From: Hyparrhenia diplandra
Taxonomy: Eukaryota; Streptophyta; Magnoliopsida; Poales; Poaceae
DNA: 64,000 bases
Assembly: GCA_015847255.1 (NCBI GenBank)
Contig: JADLZK010009184.1
Location: forward strand, 62,001-126,000
Direction: 5' to 3'
In this document: positions 1-10,204 of the stretch, in pieces
Layout of the letters: each line of letters starts with the position of its first letter
How positions within the stretch are numbered: the first letter of the stretch is position 1
Notes under the pieces: model-generated
Told to the model about the DNA's origin: nothing
Database searches by the model: none
The model's input: the letters and a program-made list of their open reading frames with translations, nothing else
Position numbers and translations under genes: made by a program

Positions 1-36
1 TTTTGCATTATAGGAAAAAAAAAAGTAAAGGGTCAT

Positions 37-130
37 GAGCTTAATATCTTAGTTGATGACGATGAAGTGATTAAATACAGATTGAGCTTAATATCTTAGT
101 TGATGATGATGAAGTGATTAAATACAGATT
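37..130. repeat. 47-bp direct tandem duplication
   Basis: Two head-to-tail copies, 37-83 and 84-130, differ at one base (C at 60, T at 107). The unit contains GATGA triplets. It reads as an acidic stretch in one frame but is not part of a recognisable gene. It looks like a recent local slippage or unequal-exchange event. Confidence 0.9.
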
Positions 131-1316
131 GGTTGATGCTCTCAGAATCAGACGTCACTAAAGAATTACATGAGATGGGCCAATAGTAAGGGCTCTCTAA
201 CCCTCGTTGAGCAGCTAATGACATGTGCAGACCTGGGCAACTATAGCCGGCTAGCTTAATAAAGAACTAGTCCATTGCATGGTGAAGCACTAGGCTAAGA
301 AAAAAGCTAGAAGAGGAGCAAGTACAGGTTTCTTTGAATTTTGTTCAGCATAAGCTTCTTGTCTTTTAGTGGTCTAAAACCACTGCCTAGCGCAGCCAAA
401 TAAAATCCGCATTGGCTGAACTACACTAGCGAAGTCCCAATGCAAGCTCATCTATCCCTCTCTCTCCCACAGCCATCAACCATCACCGCTCTTCCTCTGC
501 TCCCTCCTTCTCTTCTGCTCCACACCAAGCGTCAAACTTTGAGATGGCACGCGACACCTGGTGGGCCGTTGAGGCACCTCATTGGAGCCAATCAGGCCAA
601 GGTATGTTTACTATGGAGGCGACGGGGGGGTCGCTTAAGAGCAGGGGAGGCAGGGCTGAGGCAAAAATCATCGGGTTCGACCAGTCGGAACCGATGCTCA
701 GTCCGACCACCCCCCTCCATCTTCCTCTCGCGGCCCGGCCTGTCCCACGCAGCCCAACACGACGCAGGCGGCGGCGGGTGTCGGAACCTAACCCCGCGCC
801 CACCGTGCCAAGCTCGCCGGTGCCTCCCGCGCGCCACCCCGCCTCCACCCCAACCTCTCTCCGGGTGTAGATTGCCCGGCTGGTTGAGGGAAGGGGGGGG
901 GGGTAGGCGGGCGGGCAGTGGGAATGGTCGCGGGGCGGCCTTAGGGTTCGCGGGGCGGTTGGCAGGGTCGGAGCGAGGGCGTTGTGCTTGACGGTGAGGT
1001 CGGCCATGGTAGTGTCATGGCGGGGGGGGGGAATAAGGGGCCCGCCACGGGTGCACTAGGGCTCGCCCGGAGCTGGCGTGCTAGGGTCAGGGTCGCGGAG
1101 GAGAACGAGGAAGAAGACGCGGCTTTAGTGGGTCGGGCCGAGGCCCACGTGAGGGTTGGTCGGAGGGGTGCGGCATTCTAGGTGGTTGGACCCTAATTCC
1201 CCCCCCCCCCCGGGGCGAGCCATGTAATTTGGTAGTGGCACACCGTAAAGATTCAAGCGTGGGGGTGTGGCATCTTTGCAAGGTGAGGGAAGATCCGACG
1301 AGGCAAAAGAGGTTCC
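131..1316. other. GC-rich stretch with G/C homopolymers, no supported gene
   Basis: The stretch becomes strongly GC-rich from about 640 and has runs of G or C near 893, 1022 and 1200. Several overlapping open frames occur on both strands, as expected from GC-rich composition. None shows a domain, splice structure or family resemblance that I recognise. It lies immediately left of a CACTA-type element and could be older transposon or promoter debris. Confidence 0.4.
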
Positions 1317-1977
1317 CACTACTACCGAAAACATTTTTGCGTGGCGGTCGATTTTCATTTTGCGTGGCGGGCATTTGAGCCCGTCACTCTTGAAAGGTCA
1401 CGGAAAATCGTGGATTTTTCCGTGGCGAGCTCTGATGCCCGCCACGCTTAATTGATTATCCATGGCGGGCACATTAAAATGCCCGCCACGGGGTTAAAAA
1501 AAAAAAAAAAAGAAACCCTAGACAGGCCCGCCAAGCCCATCCATGGGCCCGTAGAGCCCATCTAGGGTTGCATTGGGGAAGGAGGCCGATCCGCCGCCGT
1601 CGAGGTCGGATCCGCCCGCCGGAGGCCGGATCACTGCGGTCGAGGTCGATTCGGCGCGCGCCCGCCGCCGCCTGGCCACGCCCGCCTCGCGCCGCGAGCC
1701 GCGTCCACCATGGAGGAAGACGCCGCCGCCACCGGATCCGTCGGGAGGAGGCCGCGGCCGCCGGATCCATGGAGGATGAGGGGCGGCGCCGGATCGATGG
1801 GAGAAAGAGGCTGCCGCCGCTGGATCCTTCGTGGGAGAAGAGGACGCCGCCACGCCCACCGCGCCACCACCGCCGGAAAATAAAATTGGAAGTGGCGACG
1901 CATTAACCGTGGCGCACAAAATTTGTGCCCGCCACGAAAAAAAGGAGGTGTCACGTAAAATCGTTTCGTTAGTAGTG
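1317..1977. mobile_element. Short non-autonomous CACTA element
   Basis: The left end reads CACTACTACCGAAAAC. The reverse complement of the right end reads CACTACTAACGAAAC, giving imperfect terminal inverted repeats with the CACTA signature. The 3-bp target duplication TCC is present on both sides (1314-1316 and 1978-1980). Subterminal GTGGCGGGCAT and its complement recur between about 1340 and 1490 and near 1910-1940. The same motif fills the ends of the 10.8-kb CACTA at 41118-51930, so the two are probably one family. The GC-rich core has no transposase, so movement would have needed a transposase supplied in trans. Confidence 0.88.
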
Positions 1978-2895
1978 TCCTACAAGGGACAACGTGGAGT
2001 CATAGCACTTCACAAGTGGCGGATCCAAAGGGGGTCAAGGGGGTCCACCGACCCCCGCCCGCCTCGTCATACATGCATACTATTAATGAAAATTGTAAAA
2101 AAAAAAAAAAAAAGATTACAATTATGAATGATTTATCGATTTGTATATAAAAAATTTGGTGCACCCCCTTTGCTCAAAAGCTAGATGCGCCACCGACACT
2201 TCAACCTCATCTAGCGGTGGCACGGGGAGCCGTCCTGCATGGTGCTGCGGGATTGGCAATGTTTTTTTTTTTTTTTTTTGGATTTATAGAGGCGGCCATG
2301 ATCTTGTCTTTCACTGTTCTTGATTAATAGTGACGATGTGAGATGGGCGTGACTCCTGCCTCCATGAACTCATTGGACGGTTCTTGTAAATCTATTAAGG
2401 CTAGTTTGGATTCAACCATTCCCCTCGGAGTTGGAGGGGAAATGATTAATACAAGGAAGCCCTTATGTGGTAGTGCAAGGTTCTAGGATAAACTTAGTGG
2501 ACCCAAATTATTTGGTGGGACAAAATGGATAGGACCGATTAATAAAAAAAAAAAAAAAAAAGTAATAGACAAAATAGTTTTTTTTCTTTGAACCTAGACA
2601 AAATAGTTTTGCTCAATATGAATTTTCAGACCAGCTCAAGATCTAATCCAGCCCAATTATACCTTCCACGGCTATAAAAGTATTTTGAATCCCACGAATA
2701 CATTCTAAATTCGTTTGTATGAGGCGTGCGAGGCTAGTCAGCCGAGAGTGGTTGATGGAGCTCGACCATATTATTTTCTATTAGCACAATGATGTACTTA
2801 GACATAATAGATTTTTTTTTTTTTTTTTTACTAAAAGAAGATAAGCGGTTCACTGGAGTCGTCAGCACTCAGCACCACAAAGAGCATAATTATTT
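1978..2895. other. Intergenic sequence with poly-A/T runs
   Basis: This is AT-rich sequence with A or T homopolymers near 2098, 2262, 2543 and 2813. No gene is supported. The right part runs into the downstream (3') side of the minus-strand NLR relic. Confidence 0.4.
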
Positions 2896-3480
2896 GATTT
2901 CCGTAGGATGTTATGTGATTCTTTATTGATCGGCACCATCATAGTTACACCCATACAAATCAGAGAGCTAAGCACAATACATATAGCAGCATTATATTCA
3001 TTCAGATACAACTCACACTTATTTATCAACAAACATGACCATGAACAGCATATGAACAACACAGACAGGCAGATATCTTAAAACCACACAGACCGATTAT
3101 TTGGGCACCTCATGGATTGGCATTATGTATGACAACAGGATGGTTTGGATGTGCTGCCATGTCTTGTATGATTGAATATGGATTGCAGTCACCATTGAGC
3201 TCAATCTCCTTCAGACCTGGAAGGCTTTTTACTCCAGAAAGAGATACCAATTGCGTGAAATCCCAAACGATCTTCTCAAGCTTAGGAGCAGCTCCATTCT
3301 CGAAATGGATTGTGGTGATGTCTGAGCCCTCGACAACAAGGTACTTGAGATTCTGGAACTCATCATCCTTGAAGGTGAGCCTCATTTCTATGTATGACTT
3401 GTGCCAGAGCCTGAGGCACCGCAAGCTGCTGAGCTCTCCAAGAGTCCGGATGGCATTGTCCATCAAGGAAGTACCACATA
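2896..3480. repeat. Source copy of a duplicated NLR 3' segment
   Basis: This segment covers the 3' flank and the last ~120 codons of the NLR relic. It is repeated in the same orientation at 7864-8455 with scattered substitutions and small indels. Homology starts at GATTTCCGTAGGATG and ends after ACCACATA. The two copies are about 4.4 kb apart. Confidence 0.93.
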
Positions 3481-6020
3481 GAGTTATCTTGGAAAGTTGA
3501 TGAAGCTCCTTGATCCAACTAGGCAGCCCGGTTATGGTGCCACTGATGGTTAGGCTCTCAAGTAATTTTGGGGGTGAGAATGCAGTCTTCTCCATGTTCA
3601 GGTCAGGAGTCTCACTGCTGCTAGTTACCTCGATTCGGAGGGACAAAGAGCAGAGACATTCATTCAGCCTCTCAATCACCCGTAGAAAATGACTAAGACG
3701 AACTTCCTTGCCACAGAGAACCACACCCAGTTTTCTCAGTTGCTGCAGCCGTCCAACTTCCATCAATTCATCGGCACTGTTGGAGACTTCAGCATGGCAC
3801 AGAATTTGCAAATCCGTCATGCTCCCGATTCCACGAGGCATTTGCACAGTGGAAAATGATCTGCCCCCTTTCCCAGAGGCAGCATCCTTTCTTTGATGTT
3901 CAACATTGCCAGCGAGTAGATGCATCAGCTTTGGTAGCACAATAGCTTTTGAGGACAATGTCCGTATCTTGGTTTGCCTGATGTCAAGTGTCTCCAGGTA
4001 TCTGAGCTTCTCGATGTCCTTTGGGAGCTCAGTGATATCCGTGTTCCTTATACTCAGATACTTGAGCTGATATACCTTGTTGCAGATGTCCTTGAGGTGG
4101 TGTTTCTTCAACCCTTTGAATCCTTCTAGGTCCAGCACTTCCACCAATCCTAATGGAGGGGATACTTGCAGAAACTCAAGAAATGCTTCTGTGTAATCCA
4201 TTTCCATGAAATATTTGGAATCTTCAGGATCTTCTATGGGAATGGGACGCTCATGGATGTTTCTCCAGCAGCAGCCGGTGGATTGTTCAGCACCCTTTAC
4301 ATTCTTCAATTTGTGGTGCTGGAGTTGTTGCATCCTGATTCCATTGCGGATAGAAAGGCGAGAAGCCAAGTCAGGAGGCAGGTCAGTGTCGACTAAGCCC
4401 TCATCTCTGGCCATCTTGGTAATGAATGACAGAATCCGATGATGCACTGTGCATGTCTTCACTTTTCCTGCAGCACCGATGTCGACAGGACGTTCAGCTT
4501 ACAATGACCATGGATTACAAGCGCGTCGAAACAGCGCTCAGCTTCATCAGTTGCAACCAGCCCATCTCTTTTGGTGATGAGGTTTTCAGCCGCCCATCTT
4601 CTTACAATGCTTGTCCTCTTGACTCTGAAATCCTGTGGAGAGCTTGACGATGGCAGATACATCCTCTCGAAAAGGATGGACAGGTACAGCAGGCAGCTCT
4701 TGTAATGGCTCGGCAGGTCATTGTAGGAGAAGAGTATCATGTGTGTAGCAATGATGCTCCCAAATGTGAGGCTGTCCAGCAAGATCTGAAGCTGCTCTTT
4801 GGGTCTTCTAGGATTGACATAGAGAGCGCGGAGGAACATCTCCATGGAGAAGAAGTTCCCTCCACGCTTTGTGAGTATCTTCCATATGATCTCCTTCATC
4901 TCGCTGTCGCAGTGGCCGCCGACAAGTGCGACGGCTTTTTCTCATGGAAAAGGGTGTCAATGTTGAGATAGTTCTTGACCTTGTAGTGAACCGATGACGG
5001 CTCCCGCCATGTCGTCACAATGATGGCACTTCCAGCTGAAAAGGGATCACCATGGGTGGCAGCCACAGATTCTATCTCTGCCCGCACCTTTCCATACGGA
5101 TCGTTGGCGGCGACAATCAAGAACCTTTTGCCCTTGAGACGGTCCTTGAGCTTCTTCACCAACTGTGGCTCCTCCTCATCATCCATGTCACCATCGCCCG
5201 CCACCAACTTGTCTGCATGATCATGATCATGCTCATCATCCAATGCAGGAAGCTGTTTCAGTATGCACTGGAGCGTCTCCTTGCGCTTCATGTACTTCTC
5301 GATGCCATTGATCCATGCCTTGAGATGGAAGCAGCTCGACAAGGATGGATGCTCGTACACCTTCCTCGTCAGAGGGTACTCATCTTCCTGGTACTGCCTC
5401 CTCACAATGGCGATGACCCTGAGCCACCGCTGCGGGTCGCCGGCGGGCAGGTCTTTGGCCAGCCAGCTGATCACCTCCCGGACGTCCTCATCCAAGAACT
5501 CCGTGGCGTTCGCCAGAGCTCGCCTCCGCGCGTCGTCTTGCTCGTCCTCCGCAGCGGCGGCGGCGCTGATGGGTACGGCGGCGTCCACGTGCGGGACGGT
5601 GACGTCGTACCTGCGCCGCCCTCGCCCAGGTCTTGCGCCCGGGCCTTGAGCTCCCGGATCCTCATCGCCGTGCGGTGACGGGCCGGCATGGTGCTCAGCA
5701 GGGCGGGGCGCGCCGGAGAGTGGCCAGGACGCCAGAGCCGGCCCCGGCGCCGGGGACGTCGGAGACGCACTGCACGTAGCGGTCGATGCAGTTCTGGGAG
5801 TCGTAGGCGAGCTCCTTGACCTGCTTGGCCCAGGCCCGACCTGGTGGTTGGGGCGGTCGGCGGCCGCGACGTCGAGGAGGAAGCCGTTCATGCTCTCCAT
5901 CTCGTCCTTGATGAACTCGACGTCGCCGCGGACGCCGCGCAGCAGCTGCGCCTCCTCCATCAGCACCGACGAGAGGCGGCCCAGCAGCGAGTCCACGGCG
6001 CCCTGGGCGGTGCCGGCCAT
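3110..6020 (-). pseudogene. CC-NB-LRR (NLR) disease-resistance gene relic
   Basis: This is an intracellular immune-receptor-type gene read on the minus strand. It starts at an ATG at 6020 with an Rx-type coiled coil (VLMEEAQLLRGVRGDVEFIK). Frame breaks follow near 5840, 5630, 4910 and 4465. The NB-ARC is degenerate: where the P-loop should follow VIAIV the sequence is RRQYQEDEYPLTRKVYEHP, so the GxGGxGKT motif is gone. A kinase-2-like KRFLIVAANDPYG and an RNBS-B-like IIVTTWREPS remain. The winged-helix segment has YNDLPSHYKSCLLYLSIL, and the MHD position reads VHH. The last 450 codons (3110-4462) are a typical LRR with LKYLSIRNTDITELP and LETLDIRQTKI. Reading across the breaks restores family-like sequence (for example HCDSEMKEIIW near 4900), so these are true frameshifts rather than introns. 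Non-functional is the best reading; sequencing indels are a weaker alternative. Confidence 0.88.
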
Positions 6021-6405
6021 CGCTCTCGATCTCTGTCTGGATCGGATTGGATTGGAGCTGTCAAACTTCTTTGCACGCACGCAGGATCGATCGGGTGCAT
6101 GTCCATATGAATATATATATCACAACAGGAAACACCCAGCGAGCATCTGAAGATGCAGGGGACAAAAGCTATGCAAAACCTTGGAGGGAGAGGAACGTAC
6201 TACTTGAGATTACGACGGGAAGGAAATCCATTCCAAACTTGCAAGATGAGCAGTCAGTCGTCTCTAATTTGGAATGGCAGCAAAACCAAGCTGGCAACCG
6301 GCATTTTAAGAGCAAAGGATGGCTTGCACTACACATCAGGCCAGGAATCGGCACCATTGCATTTTGAAATATTAACATTTGTTGGCTTTGGAATCTTTGT
6401 TGTTT

Positions 6406-6521
6406 CGTTCCAAATTATAAGTCGCTTACTTTTTTTTGATTCACCCATTTTGCTACATATCTAGACATATTGTTCCAAATTATGTATAGCAAAATGGATG
6501 TCCCAGAAAAGTCAAAGCGAC
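6406..6521. mobile_element. Stowaway/mariner-like MITE
   Basis: The segment starts with CGTTCCAAATTATAAGTCGC. It folds back on itself: the left arm holds CCATTTTGCTACATA and the right arm holds TATAGCAAAATGG, followed by AAGTCAAAGCGAC. This matches the common grass MITE whose termini resemble CTCCCTCCGTTCC. The outermost CTCCCTCC bases are not preserved, so the ends are worn and no TA duplication can be confirmed. It lies upstream of the NLR relic's start codon. Confidence 0.75.
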
Positions 6522-6883
6522 ATCTTCATACATCAAGTTCACCAAAGTTTTGGCAACATAGATGGTTTACTACAGAAACAAGTGAAATTTCCATCCAAAA
6601 ATATCCACCCTTTCATCTTTTATTATATTGTTGAACCGGCTTTGCTATAAAACAATAGCCATGCTGTTTTTGGCTCAATTTATTTTGACCAGCCGTCCTG
6701 GTATTAGTTTTTCATGCTTCAGTCTCATATTTAAGGACAAACAAACAATCAAAAAGATCTGATCATATCAATCAACTATTAACCTAAAGAATCAATAAGG
6801 AAAAGCTCAAATGATCTCATCACGTGCTTGCATGTTTTCCCGCCATTGAATAATCTCATAGTCAAATAGTGTAGTGGCTTGCC
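6522..6883. other. Intergenic sequence between the MITE and the ATP sulfurylase fragment
   Basis: AT-rich sequence with no open frame, repeat or signal that I can support. It would include the 3' flank of the ATP sulfurylase fragment, but no clear polyadenylation signal stands out. Confidence 0.3.
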
Positions 6884-7187
6884 TCATACAGGGACTGGGG
6901 TCGCTTCTTCAGCTTGCAGGCTATTGTAGTAGTCAACAAGAACTTTCCACCCACCCGGGCACATGAAACCATCTGGAGGATTCTCTCCATTTTTGGCAAA
7001 AGTGCGCATCTGGATGATATGTGAGGTTATGGTTAGCAGGAGTAATCCACTGCTAGTACGAAAACTAAATGATGATTGTGGCGAAAACTAATGAGCCTAC
7101 CTTGGTTCCAGAAATGAACAGAAAATCTTGACTGCGTGAAGGATCAAAGAAGGCCATCTCCTTTGCTACTGTATCATAAGCTGCTAC
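6884..7187 (-). pseudogene. ATP sulfurylase gene fragment (last two exons)
   Basis: Two exons on the minus strand match the C-terminus of plant ATP sulfurylase, the plastid/cytosolic enzyme that makes adenosine phosphosulfate from ATP and sulfate. Exon A (7187-7101, 29 codons) reads VAAYDTVAKEMAFFDPSRSQ and ends ISGTK. It is bounded by an AG acceptor and a GT donor. Exon B (7009-6884, 41 codons plus TGA) begins MRTFAKNGENPPDGFMCPGG and continues WKVLVDYY to its stop. Both exons are open and phase-compatible. The catalytic N-terminal exons are not seen upstream: the next 650 bp hold a poly-A retroposon tail and then the partial NLR copy. It is therefore best read as a captured or translocated 3' gene fragment. 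The family call is from remembered conservation of FFDPSR, ISGTKMR and PPDGFMCPGGWK. Confidence 0.88.
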
Positions 7188-7269
7188 CTGTAAGGGGATA
7201 ACAAAACAAGAGTGCATTCAAGATAGTAGGATCTGGTTTTCGTTTACAAGTTGCAGGTTTAGAGGTGTT

Positions 7270-7412
7270 TTGCTACTCGTACATGTGACCCCTTGGTGGT
7301 CATGTGTGCGGGTATTCGTTATCTCAAAACTGGTTTGTCAGGTTTTTAAACTCTTGTAATTTCGTTACTACAAGTAATGAAATTCGGTTTTACCGTTGAA
7401 AAAAAAAAAAAA
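7270..7412 (+). mobile_element. Poly-A retroposon tail (LINE/SINE 3' end)
   Basis: The stretch ends TAATGAAATTCGGTTTTACC, then GTTG and 14 A residues (7399-7412). This style is typical of 3' ends of plant non-LTR retroposons. The left boundary is approximate and I found no convincing target duplication. It interrupts the region where further ATP sulfurylase exons would be expected. Confidence 0.5.
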
Positions 7413-7863
7413 CATATTTGAGGAATTCAGAAGCTTGATTCAATTTCAACTGCCCGTGCTTCATGCCTTCATACGTGTATTTTGAAGCAACACAAAGACT
7501 GGAGCCCAAACATTAGTGGCAGTGCATTTCCCCTTATGACCCTGTTTTTAATTAAAAAAAACAAACTTGTTATATGTGTGTAATGGTGGTATTATTATGT
7601 AGGATCATATTGTGAAAAAAAAGGAATCAATTTAGAGCACATAGAACCTGTGTATGCATTTTAGGTAGGTTTGTATTTGTAATCCATAATAGGGCCTTCA
7701 AAAACCAATCTCTAGAAAAAGAGATATATTGTTCTGGAACATTATTCTAGTAGTAACATTTACACATCATAACATGATATACAGTGGCAGTGGGAAAACA
7801 TTTATACTCTAAATAGGAGAAAAAAAAAAAAGGGTTATCTGTAATGACAAATGACACACCAGT
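7413..7863. other. AT-rich intergenic sequence
   Basis: No gene is supported here. There are short A runs near 7553, 7615 and 7821. No ATP sulfurylase exon was found in this gap on the minus strand. Confidence 0.35.
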
Positions 7864-8455
7864 GATTTCCGTAGGATGTTATGTGATTCTTTATTGATCA
7901 GCACCATCGTAGTTACACCCATACAAATTAGAGAGCTAAGCAGCACAATACATATGTACAACATTATATTCATTCAGATACAACTCACACTTATATATCA
8001 ACAACAAACATGACCATGAACAGCATATGAACAACAGAGACAGGCAGATATCTTAAAAACACACAGACCGATTATTTGGGTACCTCATGGATTGGCATTA
8101 TGTATGACAACAGGATGGTTTGGATGCACTGCCATGTCTTGTATGATTGAATATGGATTGCAGTCACCATTGAGCACAATCTCCTTCAGACCTGGAAGGT
8201 TTTTTACTCCAGAAAGAGAAACCAATTGCATGAAATCTCAAGCTATCTTCTCAAGCTTAGGAGCAGCTCCATTCTCGAAATGGATCGTGATGATGTCTGA
8301 GCCCGCAACAACAAGGTACTTGAGATTCTGGAACTCATCATCCTTGAAGTTGAGCCTCATTTCTATGTATGACTTGTGCCAGAGCCTGAGGCACCGCAAG
8401 CTGCTGAGCTCACCAAGAATCCGGATGGCATTGTCCATCAAGGAAGTACCACATA
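7864..8455 (-). pseudogene. Partial duplicate of the NLR 3' end
   Basis: This is a second copy of the C-terminal LRR codons and 3' flank of the NLR at 3110-6020, in the same orientation. It retains GTSLMDNAIRILGELSSLRC and later EFQNLKYLVV. The codon after APKLEKIA is TGA where the longer copy has TGG, so the frame is cut about 50 codons before the ancestral end. It has no NB-ARC, coiled coil or start codon. The homology ends at 8455, exactly where one arm of a 23-bp inverted repeat ends. Confidence 0.92.
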
Positions 8456-8604
8456 TCGTCAGGGGTTGCAAGTTACAACACGTCTTTGAACCAGTTACAA
8501 CACGAGTGCTTGAGGAGTTGCAAGTTATGATAAATAGTTTTCAAATAGATACAACATATGTGATATTGGCTTTTCTGCTTCTATGTGGTACTTCCTTGAT
8601 GGAC
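8433..8604. repeat. 23-bp perfect inverted repeat with 126-bp loop
   Basis: Bases 8433-8455 are the exact reverse complement of 8582-8604. The sequence comes from the NLR LRR region (codons for TSLMD and neighbours). The left arm is the end of the duplicated NLR segment. The right arm is a stray inverted scrap of the same sequence, lying just before the tandem-repeat tract. The loop is 8456-8581. Confidence 0.9.
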
Positions 8605-8962
8605 CGTGTTAGGTTGCAACTGGTTCTTGTCCAGTTGCAACTGGCCCAACACTAGTTGTAATTGGACCGTGTTAGGTTGCAACTGGTTCTTGCCTAGTTG
8701 CAATTGGCCCGACTCTAGTTGTAATTGGACCCCGACTCTAGTTGTAATTGGACCGCGTTAGGCTGCAACTGGTTCTTGCCTAGTTGCAATTGGCCCGACT
8801 CTAGTTGTAATTGGACCGCGTCAGGTTGCAACTGGTTCTTGCCCAGATTGCAACCGGCCTTACTCTAGTTGTAATTGATCGCGTCGGGTTGTAACTTGTT
8901 GAAACTGTTCTTGCCCGGTTGCAACTGCCCCGACTCTAGTTGTAATTGGATTGCATCATGTT
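8605..8962. repeat. Tandem array, about 63-bp unit, about 5 copies
   Basis: The unit contains GTTGCAACTGGTTCTTGCC followed by AGTTGCAATTGGCCCGACTC and a TAGTTGTAATTGGACCGCGT segment. Copies begin near 8612, 8675, 8762 and 8825, and a more diverged copy lies near 8888. One copy carries an internal partial duplication of the last third. The motif TTGCAA/TTGTAA recurs two or three times per unit. No coding potential follows from the array. Confidence 0.85.
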
Positions 8963-9310
8963 GCAACTACATCAGGTCCGGTTACCTTTGGATCAGATCT
9001 ATTGGAATTAGTTCGTCAAATTGCAATTAGTATGATGTTATAGTTGTGATTGGTCTAGTCTCGCGCGGTTGTAATTGGTAGAGTACACACATTTGATATA
9101 TAAAATACACGTTGTTCACTAGCTAGGCTTGCAACTAGGTTGTAACTAGTTGCATGTAGTAGCAAATTGGATAAAAATTATGCTCTAAGTGGTTACAACA
9201 AGCACTAACTACGCTACAACCTAGTTGCAATTGTGTTGTAGTCATGATCGCAACTCATAGTACAACGAAGTTACAATTACATACTTAAAAAAAGTTCATC
9301 AAATATAGTC
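8963..9310. repeat. TTGCAA/TTGTAA-rich degenerate repeat tract
   Basis: The same short motifs continue with irregular spacing (GTTGCAACTAC, GTTGTAATTGG, GGTTGTAACTAGTTGC). It looks like the decayed extension of the adjacent array. No gene is seen. Confidence 0.6.
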
Positions 9311-9631
9311 TTGTTGGATCTCATTTTGTTAAGCACATTTTTTTCAACAACCTGGGTGCAAAACGAATCTAAAAATCGGAGCTACGGTTTAGGAGATATT
9401 GCATTTTTTTGATCCAAACAAAAAAAATTCCCCATCATGCGGGATGGACAGGTGGTGGGGTGAGAGGTGAGCTGGCAGGGTCTGTAAGAGGTGGGAGGCG
9501 GGGGACCAGCTGTAGGAAGGAAGCGGTGGGAGGCACGGCCCACGCGGCGCTGCCCAGGTGTGGGAGCAGATGCCCCCGGGCTGGTTACAGTGGTCTCGTG
9601 CAATTGCACCTTGTTGCATTTTAGGCTCGCC

Positions 9632-9674
<43 letters not shown>
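9632..9674. repeat. (TG)n(TA)n microsatellite
   Basis: A TG run passes into an AT run without interruption. It is a simple-sequence repeat flanked by a TAGCG-rich tract. Confidence 0.95.
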
Positions 9675-9689
9675 CATTGAAAAAATCGT

Positions 9690-9840
9690 GGGCTATAGAA
9701 TTTAGCGGGAGCTTGGCAAAAAACGCTATAGCGGCGCTATTAGCGCTATTTTTGGCGCTATATAGCGCTAATCAGCGTTGTGGCAACTACTTCTAGCCGC
9801 TATAGCGCCGCTTATTTTGCGCTTATAGCGCTATTTTTTT
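9690..9840. repeat. CGCTATAGCG-rich short-palindrome cluster
   Basis: About ten overlapping copies of GCTATAGCG, AGCGCTAT or GGCGCTATA occur in 150 bp between two microsatellites. The arms are mutually complementary, so the tract could fold. It resembles decayed ends of a grass DNA transposon, but I cannot name the family. Confidence 0.6.

Positions 9841-9842
<2 letters not shown>

Positions 9843-9914
<72 letters not shown>
9843..9914. repeat. (AT)n microsatellite, about 72 bp
   Basis: This is an uninterrupted AT dinucleotide run. Its exact length is likely to vary between individuals and with assembly. Confidence 0.97.
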
Positions 9915-9918
<4 letters not shown>

Positions 9919-10204
9919 TAGTTCTCAAGAGCACAATATTTATCGTTGAAAAGAGTGAAATAATAGTTTTTTTGGGCCACGAACCCCCATCGTGTCCCAC
10001 TAGTTAGTTCCGCCGGTGGGCTGCACTATTTGGCACGGTACTAATCGTCACAACAATTTTTAGCACTATGTTCTAGCCGTGTTGTGCCGCTGAGGGGGCG
10101 GCCTAAGCGAGGGGTGGAAGTGGAGTAGGAATGGCGGTGGAGGTGAGCAAAGCGGAGCGGTGGAGGTGAGCATGAGATAGAGAATGGGGGCTTGCTTGTA
10201 TTGA

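Noticed and set aside
440..1200. Overlapping long open frames on both strands
   Set aside because: They are GC-rich, proline/arginine-rich, mutually overlapping and without domains or splice signals; compositional frames are the simplest explanation.
3117..3500. Plus-strand frame over the NLR
   Set aside because: It is the antisense shadow of the LRR; the minus strand gives clear NLR family sequence. The same holds for 8092-8655.
3110..6020. Frameshifts as general assembly error
   Set aside because: The neighbouring NLR keeps 1,039 open codons and the gypsy protease frame 509, so a uniformly high indel error rate is unlikely; local errors remain possible.
6884..7187. A complete, functional ATP sulfurylase gene
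   Set aside because: Only the last two exons are present; the adjoining minus-strand upstream sequence holds a retroposon tail and an NLR fragment, and no catalytic N-terminal exon was found.
8605..9310. CRISPR-like or centromeric satellite array
   Set aside because: Units are contiguous rather than spacer-separated, there are only about five, and the context is plant nuclear DNA; a local minisatellite fits better.
8457..9310. Helitron carrying the gene fragments
   Set aside because: CTAGT words occur, but I see no clear 5' TC terminus, 3' hairpin plus CTRR end, or Rep/helicase; left as a possibility to test, not annotated.
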